From Actinomycetota bacterium (lineage in GTDB: Bacteria; Actinomycetota; CADDZG01; WHSQ01): DNA of 13,529 nucleotides. The position numbers and the translations under genes are program-made. The stretch covers positions 1 to 13,529 of the forward strand of contig JADDQX010000049.1 of NCBI GenBank assembly GCA_016781115.1, written 5' to 3'. The notes under the pieces are model-generated. The model was not told where the DNA came from and ran no database searches. It was given only the letters and a program-made list of their open reading frames with translations. Shown here piece after piece: positions 1-7,231 of this stretch (the first letter of the stretch is position 1; each line of letters starts with the position of its first letter).

Positions 1-716
1 TGTTCCAGGACCCGTACGCGTCGTTGAACCCGCGGATGACCGTCGGCGACATCATCTCGGAGCCATGGGAGATCCATAAGGGAGTCGTCCCGAAGAACCA
101 GCGGGACAAGAAGGTGCAGGAGCTGCTGGAGGTCGTGGGGCTCGATCCCGGCCACACCAACCGCTATCCCCATCAGTTCTCCGGTGGACAGCGACAACGG
201 ATCGGCGTCGCTCGCGCGCTCGCGCTCAACCCGGAGATCATCATCCTGGACGAGCCCGTCTCCGCGTTGGATGTCTCGGTCCAAGCGCAGGTCGTCAACC
301 TGTTGGAGAAGCTGCAGAACGAGTTCGGTCTCTCGTACATCTTCATCGCTCACGATCTATCTGTCGTCCGTCACATCTCCGATCGCGTTGCGGTGATGTA
401 CCTGGGCAAGGTCGTCGAGATCGGCAACCAGGTCGATGTCTACGAACGTCCGTCGATGCCGTATACGCAGGCGTTGCTTTCCGCGGTCCCCGTTCCGGAC
501 CCGCGCGCGCGTGAGCGCAAGAAGAGGATCATGTTGCAGGGCGACGTCCCAAGCCCGGCGAACCCGCCATCGGGTTGCAGGTTCCGCACGCGCTGCTGGA
601 AGGCGCAAGACATCTGCGCCGAAGAGACCCCGGCCCTGATCGACCGCGGCCAGGGCCATCCCGCGGCCTGCCATTTCGCAGAGATAGAGCAGGTAGTAGT
701 AACCGAACCCGCCTAA
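1..716 (+). CDS. Oligopeptide/dipeptide ABC transporter ATP-binding protein, 5'-truncated (DppF/OppF-like)
   Basis: This is the C-terminal two-thirds of an ATPase that powers peptide import from the cytoplasmic face of the membrane. The reading frame is open from base 3, so the TTG at 24 is an internal Leu codon and not the start. Comparison with the ATPase at 7228-8310 suggests that about 115 residues, including Walker A, lie left of the window. The visible motifs are the Q-loop (FQDPYASLNPRM), ABC signature (SGGQRQR), Walker B (IIILDEPVSALD) and H-loop (FIAHDLSVVRH). An oligopeptide-type C-terminal domain follows, with four cysteines spaced C-x5-C-x6-C-x17-C. In some relatives such as mycobacterial OppD, these cysteines are reported to hold a [4Fe-4S] cluster. 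In the 80-residue core from the signature onward, 64 residues match the second ATPase F. No same-strand gene follows closely, so it is probably the last gene of a second peptide-import operon. The substrate cannot be read from the sequence. Confidence 0.93.
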   Translation, partial: FQDPYASLNPRMTVGDIISEPWEIHKGVVPKNQRDKKVQELLEVVGLDPGHTNRYPHQFSGGQRQRIGVARALALNPEIIILDEPVSALDVSVQAQVVNLLEKLQNEFGLSYIFIAHDLSVVRHISDRVAVMYLGKVVEIGNQVDVYERPSMPYTQALLSAVPVPDPRARERKKRIMLQGDVPSPANPPSGCRFRTRCWKAQDICAEETPALIDRGQGHPAACHFAEIEQVVVTEPA

Positions 717-725
717 CCCCTCACC

Positions 726-801
726 GCCGTAACTTGTGATGAAAACCAGCACGCATTACGGCCGTAACTTGTGCCGAAAACCAGCACTTATTACGGCCGT
801 A
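726..801. repeat. Two-copy 35-bp tandem repeat with inverted ends, plus a 6-bp partial third copy
   Basis: Unit 1 is 726-760 and unit 2 is 761-795; they match at 31 of 35 positions. Six bases of a third unit (gccgta) follow at 796-801. Each unit reads ccgtaa near its left end and ttacgg across its right boundary, a perfect 6-bp inverted repeat. The junction ttacggccgtaa is therefore a 12-bp palindrome. Unit 2 has inner gtgc/gcac arms around a 9-nt A-rich loop, so each unit can draw an imperfect stem-loop with an internal loop. The repeat lies between two convergent genes. No T-run follows, so an ordinary intrinsic terminator is only one option. A REP-like element, an RNA 3'-end structure or a protein-binding array are others. 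Confidence 0.85.
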
Positions 802-813
802 CTCCTTGGGGGG

Positions 814-2025
814 CTAGCCGCCGATCCCCTCGATCTCGTGGGTGTGCCGTTCCGCTCCTGAGGGCCGCGCAGGGGTGGCGACGGGGCGGGCCTTGAACAA
901 CGAGGTCAGCACGGGGGGAACGACGATGGTGGTGGCGACGCTCATCACCACGACGATGCCGTAGAGGTTGGGCCCGATCACCCCGCTCGTGAGCCCAATC
1001 GTGGCGACCAGGATCCCGACCTCGCCGCGCGGGACCATGCCCATCCCCACGATCGTTGCGGACCGCCGGCCCATCCCGGCGGCGGCCACTCCGCAGCCGA
1101 GCAGTTTGCCCGCGATCGCGAGCACGATGACGGCGAGCCCGAGCAGGAGGTTGGAGGGGTCGGCGAAGACGCTGAGATCGACCAGCGTCCCGGTGACGAC
1201 GAAGAAGAACGGAACCAGGAACGAATACACCGGGGTCAGTCGCTCCTCCAGCTTGTAGCGGTCCCTCGTCTCGGCAAAGGCCATCCCCGCGAGGAAGGCG
1301 CCGATGATCGCGGCGAGGTTCAGAGCGCCCGCGGCGGCGGACAGCGCGAGGCAGATCCCAAGCGCGAGCGTGAAGACCCTCACCTCTCCCATCCGGTCGA
1401 GCAGCGGCGTCGCCCGCTTCACGAGCGAAGCGCCGAGCCCTCCGACCAGAGCGACGAAGCCGATGGCGAGAGCCGCCAAGAGGACGACGTCACCGATGGA
1501 GAGATCGCCGGTGGCGGAGCCCGCGACCACCGCGAGGACGAGGAGGCCGAGGATGTCGTCCACGACCGCGGCCCCCAGAACCACCCGGCTCTCCGGCTCG
1601 CGGATCCGTCCCAGGTCCGCCAGCACCCGCGCCGTGACGCCGACCGAGGTGGCCACCATGGCGGTGCCGACGAACAGCGCCTCCGACGTCTCGGCCCCCG
1701 TCACCTTCATCAGGCCGAACCCCAAGACGAAAGGAACCACGATGCCTGAGGCTCCGACCGCGGCCGAGCGGCCCCCCACCGCCTTGAGCTCAGACAGCGG
1801 CGTGTCCAGACCAACCGCGAAAAGCAGCACGATCGCTCCTAGCTCTTGAAGGACCTCGTGAGTCTCCGAGTGGCCGATCAGTCCTACGAGGTGGGGGCCG
1901 AATAGGACACCGGCCAGGAGCTCGCCGATCACCGCCGGCTGACCGAAGCGCTCGAAGAGGTAGCCGAAGACCTTGGCCAGGGCGAATATGACGGCTAGAT
2001 CTACGAGGATGGCTTCGGTCGACAT
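814..2025 (-). CDS. Cation/proton antiporter, CPA2 family (NapA/KefB-type membrane domain)
   Basis: This 403-residue integral membrane protein probably exchanges Na+ (or K+) for H+ and helps control pH and ion balance. It is almost entirely hydrophobic helices of the Na+/H+ exchanger fold. The ion-binding motif VVDDILGL places adjacent aspartates at 156-157. Lys307 (AGKLLG) and Arg333/Glu335 (VPRGEVG) sit where the well-studied Thermus NapA has its conserved Lys, Arg and Glu. A double-Asp motif with a Lys is the known hallmark of electrogenic members. There is no C-terminal TrkA-N/RCK domain, unlike full KefB/KefC; only a short His-containing polar tail follows residue 380. The ATG at 2025 is preceded by an in-frame stop 12 bases upstream, so this start is firm, although its ribosome-binding site is weak. 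The gene stands alone, converging on the left ATPase and diverging from the peptide operon. Confidence 0.9.
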   Translation of the reverse strand: MSTEAILVDLAVIFALAKVFGYLFERFGQPAVIGELLAGVLFGPHLVGLIGHSETHEVLQELGAIVLLFAVGLDTPLSELKAVGGRSAAVGASGIVVPFVLGFGLMKVTGAETSEALFVGTAMVATSVGVTARVLADLGRIREPESRVVLGAAVVDDILGLLVLAVVAGSATGDLSIGDVVLLAALAIGFVALVGGLGASLVKRATPLLDRMGEVRVFTLALGICLALSAAAGALNLAAIIGAFLAGMAFAETRDRYKLEERLTPVYSFLVPFFFVVTGTLVDLSVFADPSNLLLGLAVIVLAIAGKLLGCGVAAAGMGRRSATIVGMGMVPRGEVGILVATIGLTSGVIGPNLYGIVVVMSVATTIVVPPVLTSLFKARPVATPARPSGAERHTHEIEGIGG

Positions 2026-2130
2026 GGCGGGCGGACTCTAAGCGTTGCCTCTGTTGCTGCTCGCGGGCGCGGTCAAGCAAAGGGGTTCACCTATCTACGA
2101 CATCTGTAGTAGCGTCTTTCCCCTTAGGCG

Positions 2131-2159
2131 TTGCGGGCCGTTCCGGCGGGCCATACACT
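2131..2159 (+). promoter_or_regulatory. Candidate sigma-70-type promoter of the peptide-import operon
   Basis: TTGCGG (2131-2136) and TACACT (2154-2159) are separated by exactly 17 bases and resemble -35 and -10 elements. Transcription would begin near 2165-2167, leaving a 5' leader of about 30 bases before the TTG start at 2195. The match was made by eye. The spacing and TAnnnT form support it, but the -35 box is only half consensus. Confidence 0.45.
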
Positions 2160-2194
2160 GCCGCCTGCGACAGCAGTAGTACACCGGGGGGACG

Positions 2195-3181
2195 TTGAGC
2201 CAAGCGATCGAAGATTTCGGGCTACCCGTTCAGGGTCCGATCTCTGGACAGGACACCGAACAGGTCGAGGGTCGGACGCCCCGGCAGCTCTTCTGGCTGC
2301 GGTTCAGGCAAGACAAAGTTGCATTCGTCGGGCTCGCCGTCATCCTGCTGCTGACGCTCACGGCCATCTTCGCCCCGGTGATAGCGGACAAGGTGGCGCA
2401 CAGAGGGCCGAACGACCAGACGCTGGCGCGCGAGATGACCGATGAGTTCGGGCTGCCGAAGGGTCCCAACGAGACCTACATATTCGGGGCGGACAAGGCG
2501 GGACGGGATCTCTTCGTGCGCGTGATCTATGGCGCGAGGACATCGCTTCTCGTCGCGATCGTGGCCACGGGGATATCGGTGGTCATCGGTGTCACGCTCG
2601 GGATGATCGCCGGATTCATCGGCGGGAAGATCGACACCATCATCTCCCGGTTGATCGACGTCATCTTGTCGCTGCCACTGTTGTTGTTCGCGATCGGCAT
2701 TGCCGCCGCGTGCTCCACCAGCAAGGAGGGCTGCCTCGGAGGCAGGATCAAGCCCGGCCTCGGCCTCGTCGTCTTCATCATCGCCGCGTTCAGCTGGCCC
2801 TATATCGCCAGGATCGTTCGCGGCAACACCCTGTCGATCCGCGAGAAGGAGTTCATCGAGGCGAGCCGGTCACTCGGCGCCAGGAACTCGCGGATCATGT
2901 TCAGAGAGGTTCTGCCCAACCTCGTCGCGCCGATCATCATCTACGCGACGCTGATCATCCCCAACAACATCATCTTCGAGGCCGCGTTGTCGTTCCTCGG
3001 CCTCGGTGTGCCGCAGAAGACTCCTTCGTGGGGACGCATGCTCTCCGACGCCAGCCGCCTCCTCGAGGTGGCGCCATGGATGATGATCTTCCCCGCGCTC
3101 TTCCTCGTGCTGACGACGCTCGCCTTCAACCTGTTGGGAGATGGGCTTCGCGACGCGCTCGATCCCCGTGCGGGACGCTGA
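2195..3181 (+). CDS. dppC: Peptide ABC transporter permease, DppC/OppC type
   Basis: This is one of the two membrane subunits that form the translocation pore of a peptide importer. The 328-residue protein has a polar N-terminal region (to about residue 40), then a first membrane segment (VGLAVILLLTLTAIFAPVIA), a periplasmic-side loop with the DppC-typical GADKAGRDLFVRVIYGAR, and further helices. The ATPase-contacting EAA loop lies at about residues 219-246 (EFIEASRSLGARNSRIMF). A short Cys/Gly-rich loop (CSTSKEGC) sits between two helices. The TTG at 2195 is the only reasonable start: an in-frame TAG lies at 2177-2179, a G-rich ribosome-binding site (cggggg) lies just upstream, and no other start is near. 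It is the first gene of the operon, which is unusual because the binding protein or permease B commonly leads. The dpp name reflects the family; the true substrate could be another short peptide. Confidence 0.92.
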   Translation: MSQAIEDFGLPVQGPISGQDTEQVEGRTPRQLFWLRFRQDKVAFVGLAVILLLTLTAIFAPVIADKVAHRGPNDQTLAREMTDEFGLPKGPNETYIFGADKAGRDLFVRVIYGARTSLLVAIVATGISVVIGVTLGMIAGFIGGKIDTIISRLIDVILSLPLLLFAIGIAAACSTSKEGCLGGRIKPGLGLVVFIIAAFSWPYIARIVRGNTLSIREKEFIEASRSLGARNSRIMFREVLPNLVAPIIIYATLIIPNNIIFEAALSFLGLGVPQKTPSWGRMLSDASRLLEVAPWMMIFPALFLVLTTLAFNLLGDGLRDALDPRAGR

Positions 3182-3270
3182 TCCGAAGCCCAGGACAAGG
3201 AGGTCAAGCAAGCGATAACGAGGCAGATCTTTGTGCAGTGAGAGATGTTCCGAACGAGAGGAGTCGAGGT

Positions 3271-5121
3271 ATGCCAAGTAAGAAGAATCTCTGGGTCGTA
3301 GCGCTGCTACTGGTCCTGTCGCTCGTTGCCGCCGCCTGTGGTGGCACCGGAGACGACGCGGGGCAGGTTGATACGCCCGATACCGGAGAAGTGACCAAGG
3401 GTGGCGTGGCCACGTGGGAGAGCGAGGAATTCGCCTTCACGAACGGCTTCGACCCCACCGGTGAGTACCTCGGTGAGGCGTGGGCGGTCATGACCAACAT
3501 GCTGCTCCGTACGCTCGTCAGCTACCCGCACGTCGCGGGAGCGCCGGGCAACGAGATCGTTCCCGACCTCGCGGAGGATCTTCCTGAGGTCTCGGAGGAC
3601 GGGCTGACGTATACGTTCAAGCTCAAGGAAGGGATCAAGTTCGGCCCCCCCGTGAGCCGCGAGATCACGTCCAAGGACATCGAGTACGCGTTCCGCCGGA
3701 TCGCGACCGAGTCGCAGGTCGCGCAGTACGCCAACTACTACGAGGGCACCATCAAAGGCCTCGAGGTTGGGAAGGACCCGGGCCCCGGCGGCATCGAGGG
3801 CATCGAGACGCCGGACGACAAGACGATCGTCTTCACGCTCACCAAGCCGACGGGTGACTTCCTCAACCGCGTCGCCATGCCGGCCACGGCGCCGATCCCT
3901 GAAGAGGTGGCGAAGTGCTTCACCAAGGCCGGCGAGTACGGCCGCTACCTCATCTCGTCTGCGGGCTACATGTTCGAGGGTTCCGAGGACCTCGACATCT
4001 CCAGCTGCGACACGATGAAGCCGATCTCCGGGTTCAACCCGACCAAGAGCCAGGTCTTCGTGCGCAACCCCGACTACGACCAGGCCACCGATGAGTACCG
4101 CCAGAACAACATCGACGGCATGGAGCACAGGCTCAACACCAACACCAACGACTTCGAGCAGAAGGTCATCGCGGGCGACGTCGACTTCGTCTACACCCCG
4201 ACGCCTGCGACGCTTCGTAAGTTCGTTCAGGACCCAGAGCTGAAGCAGAGGCTCTACATCAACCCGGGCGACCGCACCTGGTACATCACGATGAACCTGG
4301 CAGAGCCGCCCTTCGACGACATCCACGTCCGCAAGGCAGCGAACCTCATCATGGACAAAGAGGGTTTGCAGCGTGCATGGGGTGGTCCGACCCAGGGTGA
4401 GATCGCGACGCACATCATCCCGGACGCGATGCTGAACGAGGCCCTGGCGGAGTACGACCCCTACCCGAGCGAGAACCACGCCGGTGACGAGGCCGCGGCC
4501 AAGGAAGAGATGAAGCAGTCGAAGTACGACACGGACGGCGACGGCGTCTGCGACGACCCGGTGTGCGAGGACGTTCTGCAGATCGGTAGCAACACGCCGC
4601 CGAACACCGACATGCTTCCCGTCGTCGAGAGTTCGCTCGAGAAGATCGGCATTACGCTGGATTCGCGCGAGGTCACCGACGCCTACACGCCGATCCAGAC
4701 CGTTGCCAAAGAGGTTCCCATCTCCATCCGTCCTGGGTGGGGCAAGGACTACCCCGACGCGTTCACCTTCGTCGGGTTCCTCTTCGACAGCGACTTCCCG
4801 TGCACCGGTAACTACAACTACTCTCTCGTCGGGCTGACCGAGGAGAAGGCGAAGGAGTGCGGCATCGACATGCCGGACGAGCCCATCCCGAGCGTCGACA
4901 AGGACATCGCGACCTGTGTCGACCTCACCGGGGAGGAGCGGTTGAATTGCTGGGCCGAGCTGGACAAGAAGCTCATGGAAGAGGTCGTTCCATGGATCCC
5001 CTACCTGGACGCTCAGGTGGTCTTCGGCACCAGCCCCCGAGTCACGAAGTTCGAGTTCGACCAGTTCGCAGGGCACGTCGCGTGGTCGAACATCGCGCTG
5101 ACCGAGGTCGCAAACGAGTAG
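3271..5121 (+). CDS. dppA: Peptide-binding lipoprotein of the ABC importer (SBP family 5, DppA/OppA-like)
   Basis: This 616-residue extracytoplasmic receptor captures peptides and hands them to the DppB/DppC pore. A type II signal peptide with a KK n-region and a hydrophobic core ends in VAAAC, so Cys23 is the lipid-anchored residue. The body matches the family 5 solute-binding fold (FKLKEGIKFG, SKDIEYAFRR, ITMNLAEPPFDDIHVRKA). It is longer than Escherichia coli DppA (about 535 residues). A DTDGDGVCDD loop at Asp420-Asp429 looks like a Ca-binding DxDGDG loop. Eight cysteines follow Cys23 in four near-neighbour pairs (216/246, 427/432, 511/530, 549/560). The ATG at 3271 is chosen because the frame runs open upstream into dppC, while 3271 has a good ribosome-binding site (gagaggag, 7 bases away) and begins the signal peptide. 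It is followed by a strong hairpin and then dppB. Confidence 0.93.
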   Translation: MPSKKNLWVVALLLVLSLVAAACGGTGDDAGQVDTPDTGEVTKGGVATWESEEFAFTNGFDPTGEYLGEAWAVMTNMLLRTLVSYPHVAGAPGNEIVPDLAEDLPEVSEDGLTYTFKLKEGIKFGPPVSREITSKDIEYAFRRIATESQVAQYANYYEGTIKGLEVGKDPGPGGIEGIETPDDKTIVFTLTKPTGDFLNRVAMPATAPIPEEVAKCFTKAGEYGRYLISSAGYMFEGSEDLDISSCDTMKPISGFNPTKSQVFVRNPDYDQATDEYRQNNIDGMEHRLNTNTNDFEQKVIAGDVDFVYTPTPATLRKFVQDPELKQRLYINPGDRTWYITMNLAEPPFDDIHVRKAANLIMDKEGLQRAWGGPTQGEIATHIIPDAMLNEALAEYDPYPSENHAGDEAAAKEEMKQSKYDTDGDGVCDDPVCEDVLQIGSNTPPNTDMLPVVESSLEKIGITLDSREVTDAYTPIQTVAKEVPISIRPGWGKDYPDAFTFVGFLFDSDFPCTGNYNYSLVGLTEEKAKECGIDMPDEPIPSVDKDIATCVDLTGEERLNCWAELDKKLMEEVVPWIPYLDAQVVFGTSPRVTKFEFDQFAGHVAWSNIALTEVANE

Positions 5122-5122
5122 G

Positions 5123-5140
5123 GCAACACAGCAATGTTGC
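5123..5140 (+). other. Small stem-loop just after the binding-protein stop codon
   Basis: gcaaca (5123-5128) pairs with tgttgc (5135-5140) around a 6-base loop. It begins 2 bases after the TAG of the binding-protein gene and precedes the larger hairpin at 5162-5187. It may help protect the upstream mRNA 3' end, but a 6-bp stem could also be chance. Confidence 0.35.
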
Positions 5141-5161
5141 ACCCGTAACATGTGTGAGTGG

Positions 5162-5187
5162 GAGCCGCCCCCGGATGGGGGCGGCTC
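5162..5187 (+). terminator. Strong GC hairpin between the binding-protein and permease B genes (attenuator or mRNA stabiliser)
   Basis: gagccgccccc (5162-5172) pairs perfectly with gggggcggctc (5177-5187) over 11 bp around the 4-base loop ggat. Two more pairs (one a G-T wobble) can extend the base. No T-run follows, as is common for terminator-like hairpins in GC-rich bacteria. Its place directly after the binding-protein gene and before dppB fits the known arrangement in which a hairpin reduces read-through or blocks 3'-5' decay, keeping binding protein in excess of the membrane subunits. Confidence 0.75.
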
Positions 5188-5239
5188 TCGACTCTCTAAG
5201 GTCGGCACTGCCGGTTCGATTTCGATGGAGGACTAAGCG

Positions 5240-6205
5240 GTGGGCAGGTACATAGCGCGGCGGTTGCTCTACCTGATGATGGTCGTGCTGATCATCACGC
5301 TCGCTACCTTCTTGATCTTCTACGTCATGCCACCGGGTGACCCTGCCGTGGCGTTCGCGGGGAAGACCCCCACCCCTGAGGTCATCGAGCAGGTCAAGAT
5401 CCAGTTCGGCCTCGATAAGCCGATCCACGTGCAGTACCTCACGTTCGTGCGCAACATCTTCTTGGGGGACGAATACGGCTGGCCCGGGCTTGGCTTCTCC
5501 TTCGACACGCGCTCGCCGGTCAAAGAAGAGTTGTTCACTCGCGCTGCGGTCACGATGCAGCTCGGCTTCGGCGCTGCCGTCTTGTGGCTCCTCGTGGGCA
5601 TCTCCGTCGGGATCGTGTCGGCGCTTCGGCGCAGGACCATGGTCGACCGGGCCGCGATGGGGTTCGCATTGTTCGGCGTCTCGGCGCCGGTCTTCGCCGT
5701 CGGTCTCTTCGCGCTCTTCGTCTTCTGGCAACAGCTGGACTGGTCGCCCGGGACGGGATACGTCCCGATCCGGGAAGACCCCGGCGAGTGGCTCGCTCAC
5801 ATGATCCTTCCGTGGGCGGTGCTGGCGCTGCAATACGCCGCCTTCTACGCCAGGATGGTGCGCGGCAACCTGTTGGAGACGCTCGGCGAGGACTACATAC
5901 GTACGGCCCGTGCGAAGGGCCTTTCGGAACGGAAGGTCATCGGGAAGCACGGATTGCGTTCGAGCCTTACACCCGTCGTCACGATCTTCGGCCTGGACTT
6001 CTCGCTCTTGCTCGGGGGAGCAGTCTTGACCGAGAGCGTCTTCAACATCCCGGGGCTCGGCCAATTGGTCATCTCGGCGGTTAACCGTTCCGATATCCCC
6101 GTCGTGCTGGCGGTGACGGTGGTTGCAGCCTTGTTCGTCACGTTCATGAGCCTCGTCGTGGACGTCATCTACGGATTTCTCGACCCCAGGGTGCGGTTGT
6201 CCTAG
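5240..6205 (+). CDS. dppB: Peptide ABC transporter permease, DppB/OppB type
   Basis: This second pore-forming membrane subunit has 321 residues. It starts with the classic DppB N-terminus (GRYIARRLLYLMMV) and a first helix, followed by the PPGDPAVAFAG segment and the FGLDKPIHVQYLTF loop. The EAA loop that docks on the ATPases lies at about residues 218-245 (DYIRTARAKGLSERKV), and the C-terminus ends with VDVIYGFLDPRVRLS, typical of the family. The GTG at 5240 has a clear ribosome-binding site (ggagga at 5227-5232, 7 bases away). The TAG stop ends at 6205 and the ATG of the next gene starts at 6206, so the two are almost certainly translationally coupled. Expression is probably tempered by the hairpin upstream at 5162-5187. 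Confidence 0.93.
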   Translation: MGRYIARRLLYLMMVVLIITLATFLIFYVMPPGDPAVAFAGKTPTPEVIEQVKIQFGLDKPIHVQYLTFVRNIFLGDEYGWPGLGFSFDTRSPVKEELFTRAAVTMQLGFGAAVLWLLVGISVGIVSALRRRTMVDRAAMGFALFGVSAPVFAVGLFALFVFWQQLDWSPGTGYVPIREDPGEWLAHMILPWAVLALQYAAFYARMVRGNLLETLGEDYIRTARAKGLSERKVIGKHGLRSSLTPVVTIFGLDFSLLLGGAVLTESVFNIPGLGQLVISAVNRSDIPVVLAVTVVAALFVTFMSLVVDVIYGFLDPRVRLS

Positions 6206-7231
6206 ATGACCCAGGAGCGTCTACTCGAGGTCAAGGACCTCAAGGTTCACTTCAATACCCCCGACGGGATCGTCAGGGCCGTGGATGGCGTCTCCTTCAA
6301 ACTCGATCGCGGCGAGACGTTGGGGATCGTGGGCGAATCGGGCTCCGGCAAGAGCGTCACGTGTCTCACTAGCCTTCGTTTGACGAACCTCGAGTCCGCG
6401 GACGTGTCCGGCGAGGTGATCTTCAAGGGGCGCGATCTGTTGAAGATCACCAAGGAGGAGCTGCGCCAGGTTCGCGGCAAGGAGCTCTCGATGATCTTCC
6501 AGGACCCGTTCGCGTGTCTGCATCCGTTGTACAAGGTCGGTGATCAGATCGCGGAGGCGATCTTCGCGCACGAGGACTGCAGCAAGCAGGCTGCGAAGAA
6601 ACGCGTTGTCGACCTCCTGGGTGCCGTCGGCATCCCGCGGCCGGACTCGCGCTACAACGATTACCCGCATCAGTTCTCGGGGGGTATGAGACAGCGCGCC
6701 ATGATCGCGATGGCTCTCGTTCATAACCCTGATGTGTTGATCGCAGACGAGCCGACCACGGCTCTCGACGTGACGGTGCAGGCCCAGATCCTGGATCTGA
6801 TCGAGCGTCTGAAAACCGATTTCAACGTCGGGGTGATCCTCATCACGCACGACCTCGGCGTCGTCGCCGATGTAGCCCAGACGGTGATGGTCATGTACGC
6901 GGGTCGCCCCGTTGAGATCGGAACCAAGGACCGAGTGTTCTCGCAGCCGCTGCACCCCTACACGTGGGGATTGCTGGAGTCGATCCCGCATGTGGATCAG
7001 AAGGGGACGCGCCTCGTGCCGATCCAGGGCATGCCGCCGTCGCTCATCCGGGTGCCACCGGGCTGCCCGTTCCACCCCCGCTGCCCTCATCGCTTCGAGC
7101 CCTGCGACAAGGACGTGCCCGAGCTGTACGACCGCGGCGGCGGCCATCCCGATGCCTGCCACCTCTCGATCGAAGACAAGAAGCGCCTCTGGAACGAGCG
7201 AGAGCGGCGGCGAAGGAAGGTGGCATCGTGA
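6206..7231 (+). CDS. dppD: Peptide ABC transporter ATP-binding protein, DppD/OppD type
   Basis: This is one of two cytoplasmic ATPases that drive the DppB/DppC pore. The 341-residue protein carries Walker A (GESGSGKS, 43-50), Q-loop (MIFQDPFACLHPL), signature (FSGGMRQR), Walker B (VLIADEPTTALD) and H-loop (LITHDLGVVAD). The SGGMRQR signature and ADEPTTALD wording are typical of DppD/OppD and differ from the SGGQRQR of DppF/OppF, which separates the two roles. The C-terminal oligopeptide domain has cysteines at 287, 293, 300 and 318 (C-x5-C-x6-C-x17-C). This pattern is reported to bind a [4Fe-4S] cluster in some homologues. Its ATG directly abuts the dppB stop, with no independent ribosome-binding site of note. 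Its TGA overlaps the GTG of the next gene. Confidence 0.94.
   Translation: MTQERLLEVKDLKVHFNTPDGIVRAVDGVSFKLDRGETLGIVGESGSGKSVTCLTSLRLTNLESADVSGEVIFKGRDLLKITKEELRQVRGKELSMIFQDPFACLHPLYKVGDQIAEAIFAHEDCSKQAAKKRVVDLLGAVGIPRPDSRYNDYPHQFSGGMRQRAMIAMALVHNPDVLIADEPTTALDVTVQAQILDLIERLKTDFNVGVILITHDLGVVADVAQTVMVMYAGRPVEIGTKDRVFSQPLHPYTWGLLESIPHVDQKGTRLVPIQGMPPSLIRVPPGCPFHPRCPHRFEPCDKDVPELYDRGGGHPDACHLSIEDKKRLWNERERRRRKVAS

Noticed and set aside
726..801. CRISPR array
   Set aside because: Only two near-identical 35-bp units with no unrelated spacers between them, and no cas gene in the window.
2710..3270. Upstream extension of the binding-protein frame
   Set aside because: The frame is open by chance through dppC. 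The signal peptide and ribosome-binding site fix the start at 3271.
3307..5208. 633-codon open frame on the minus strand opposite the binding-protein gene
   Set aside because: Its translation is low-complexity and rich in V, R, D and L with no recognisable domain or signal. It mirrors codon bias of the well-supported gene on the plus strand, a common artefact in GC-rich DNA.
6221..7162. Long minus-strand frame opposite dppD
   Set aside because: It lies entirely within a gene with intact ABC motifs, and its product has no family features. The same reasoning removes the minus frames at 5042-6064 and 7528-8019.
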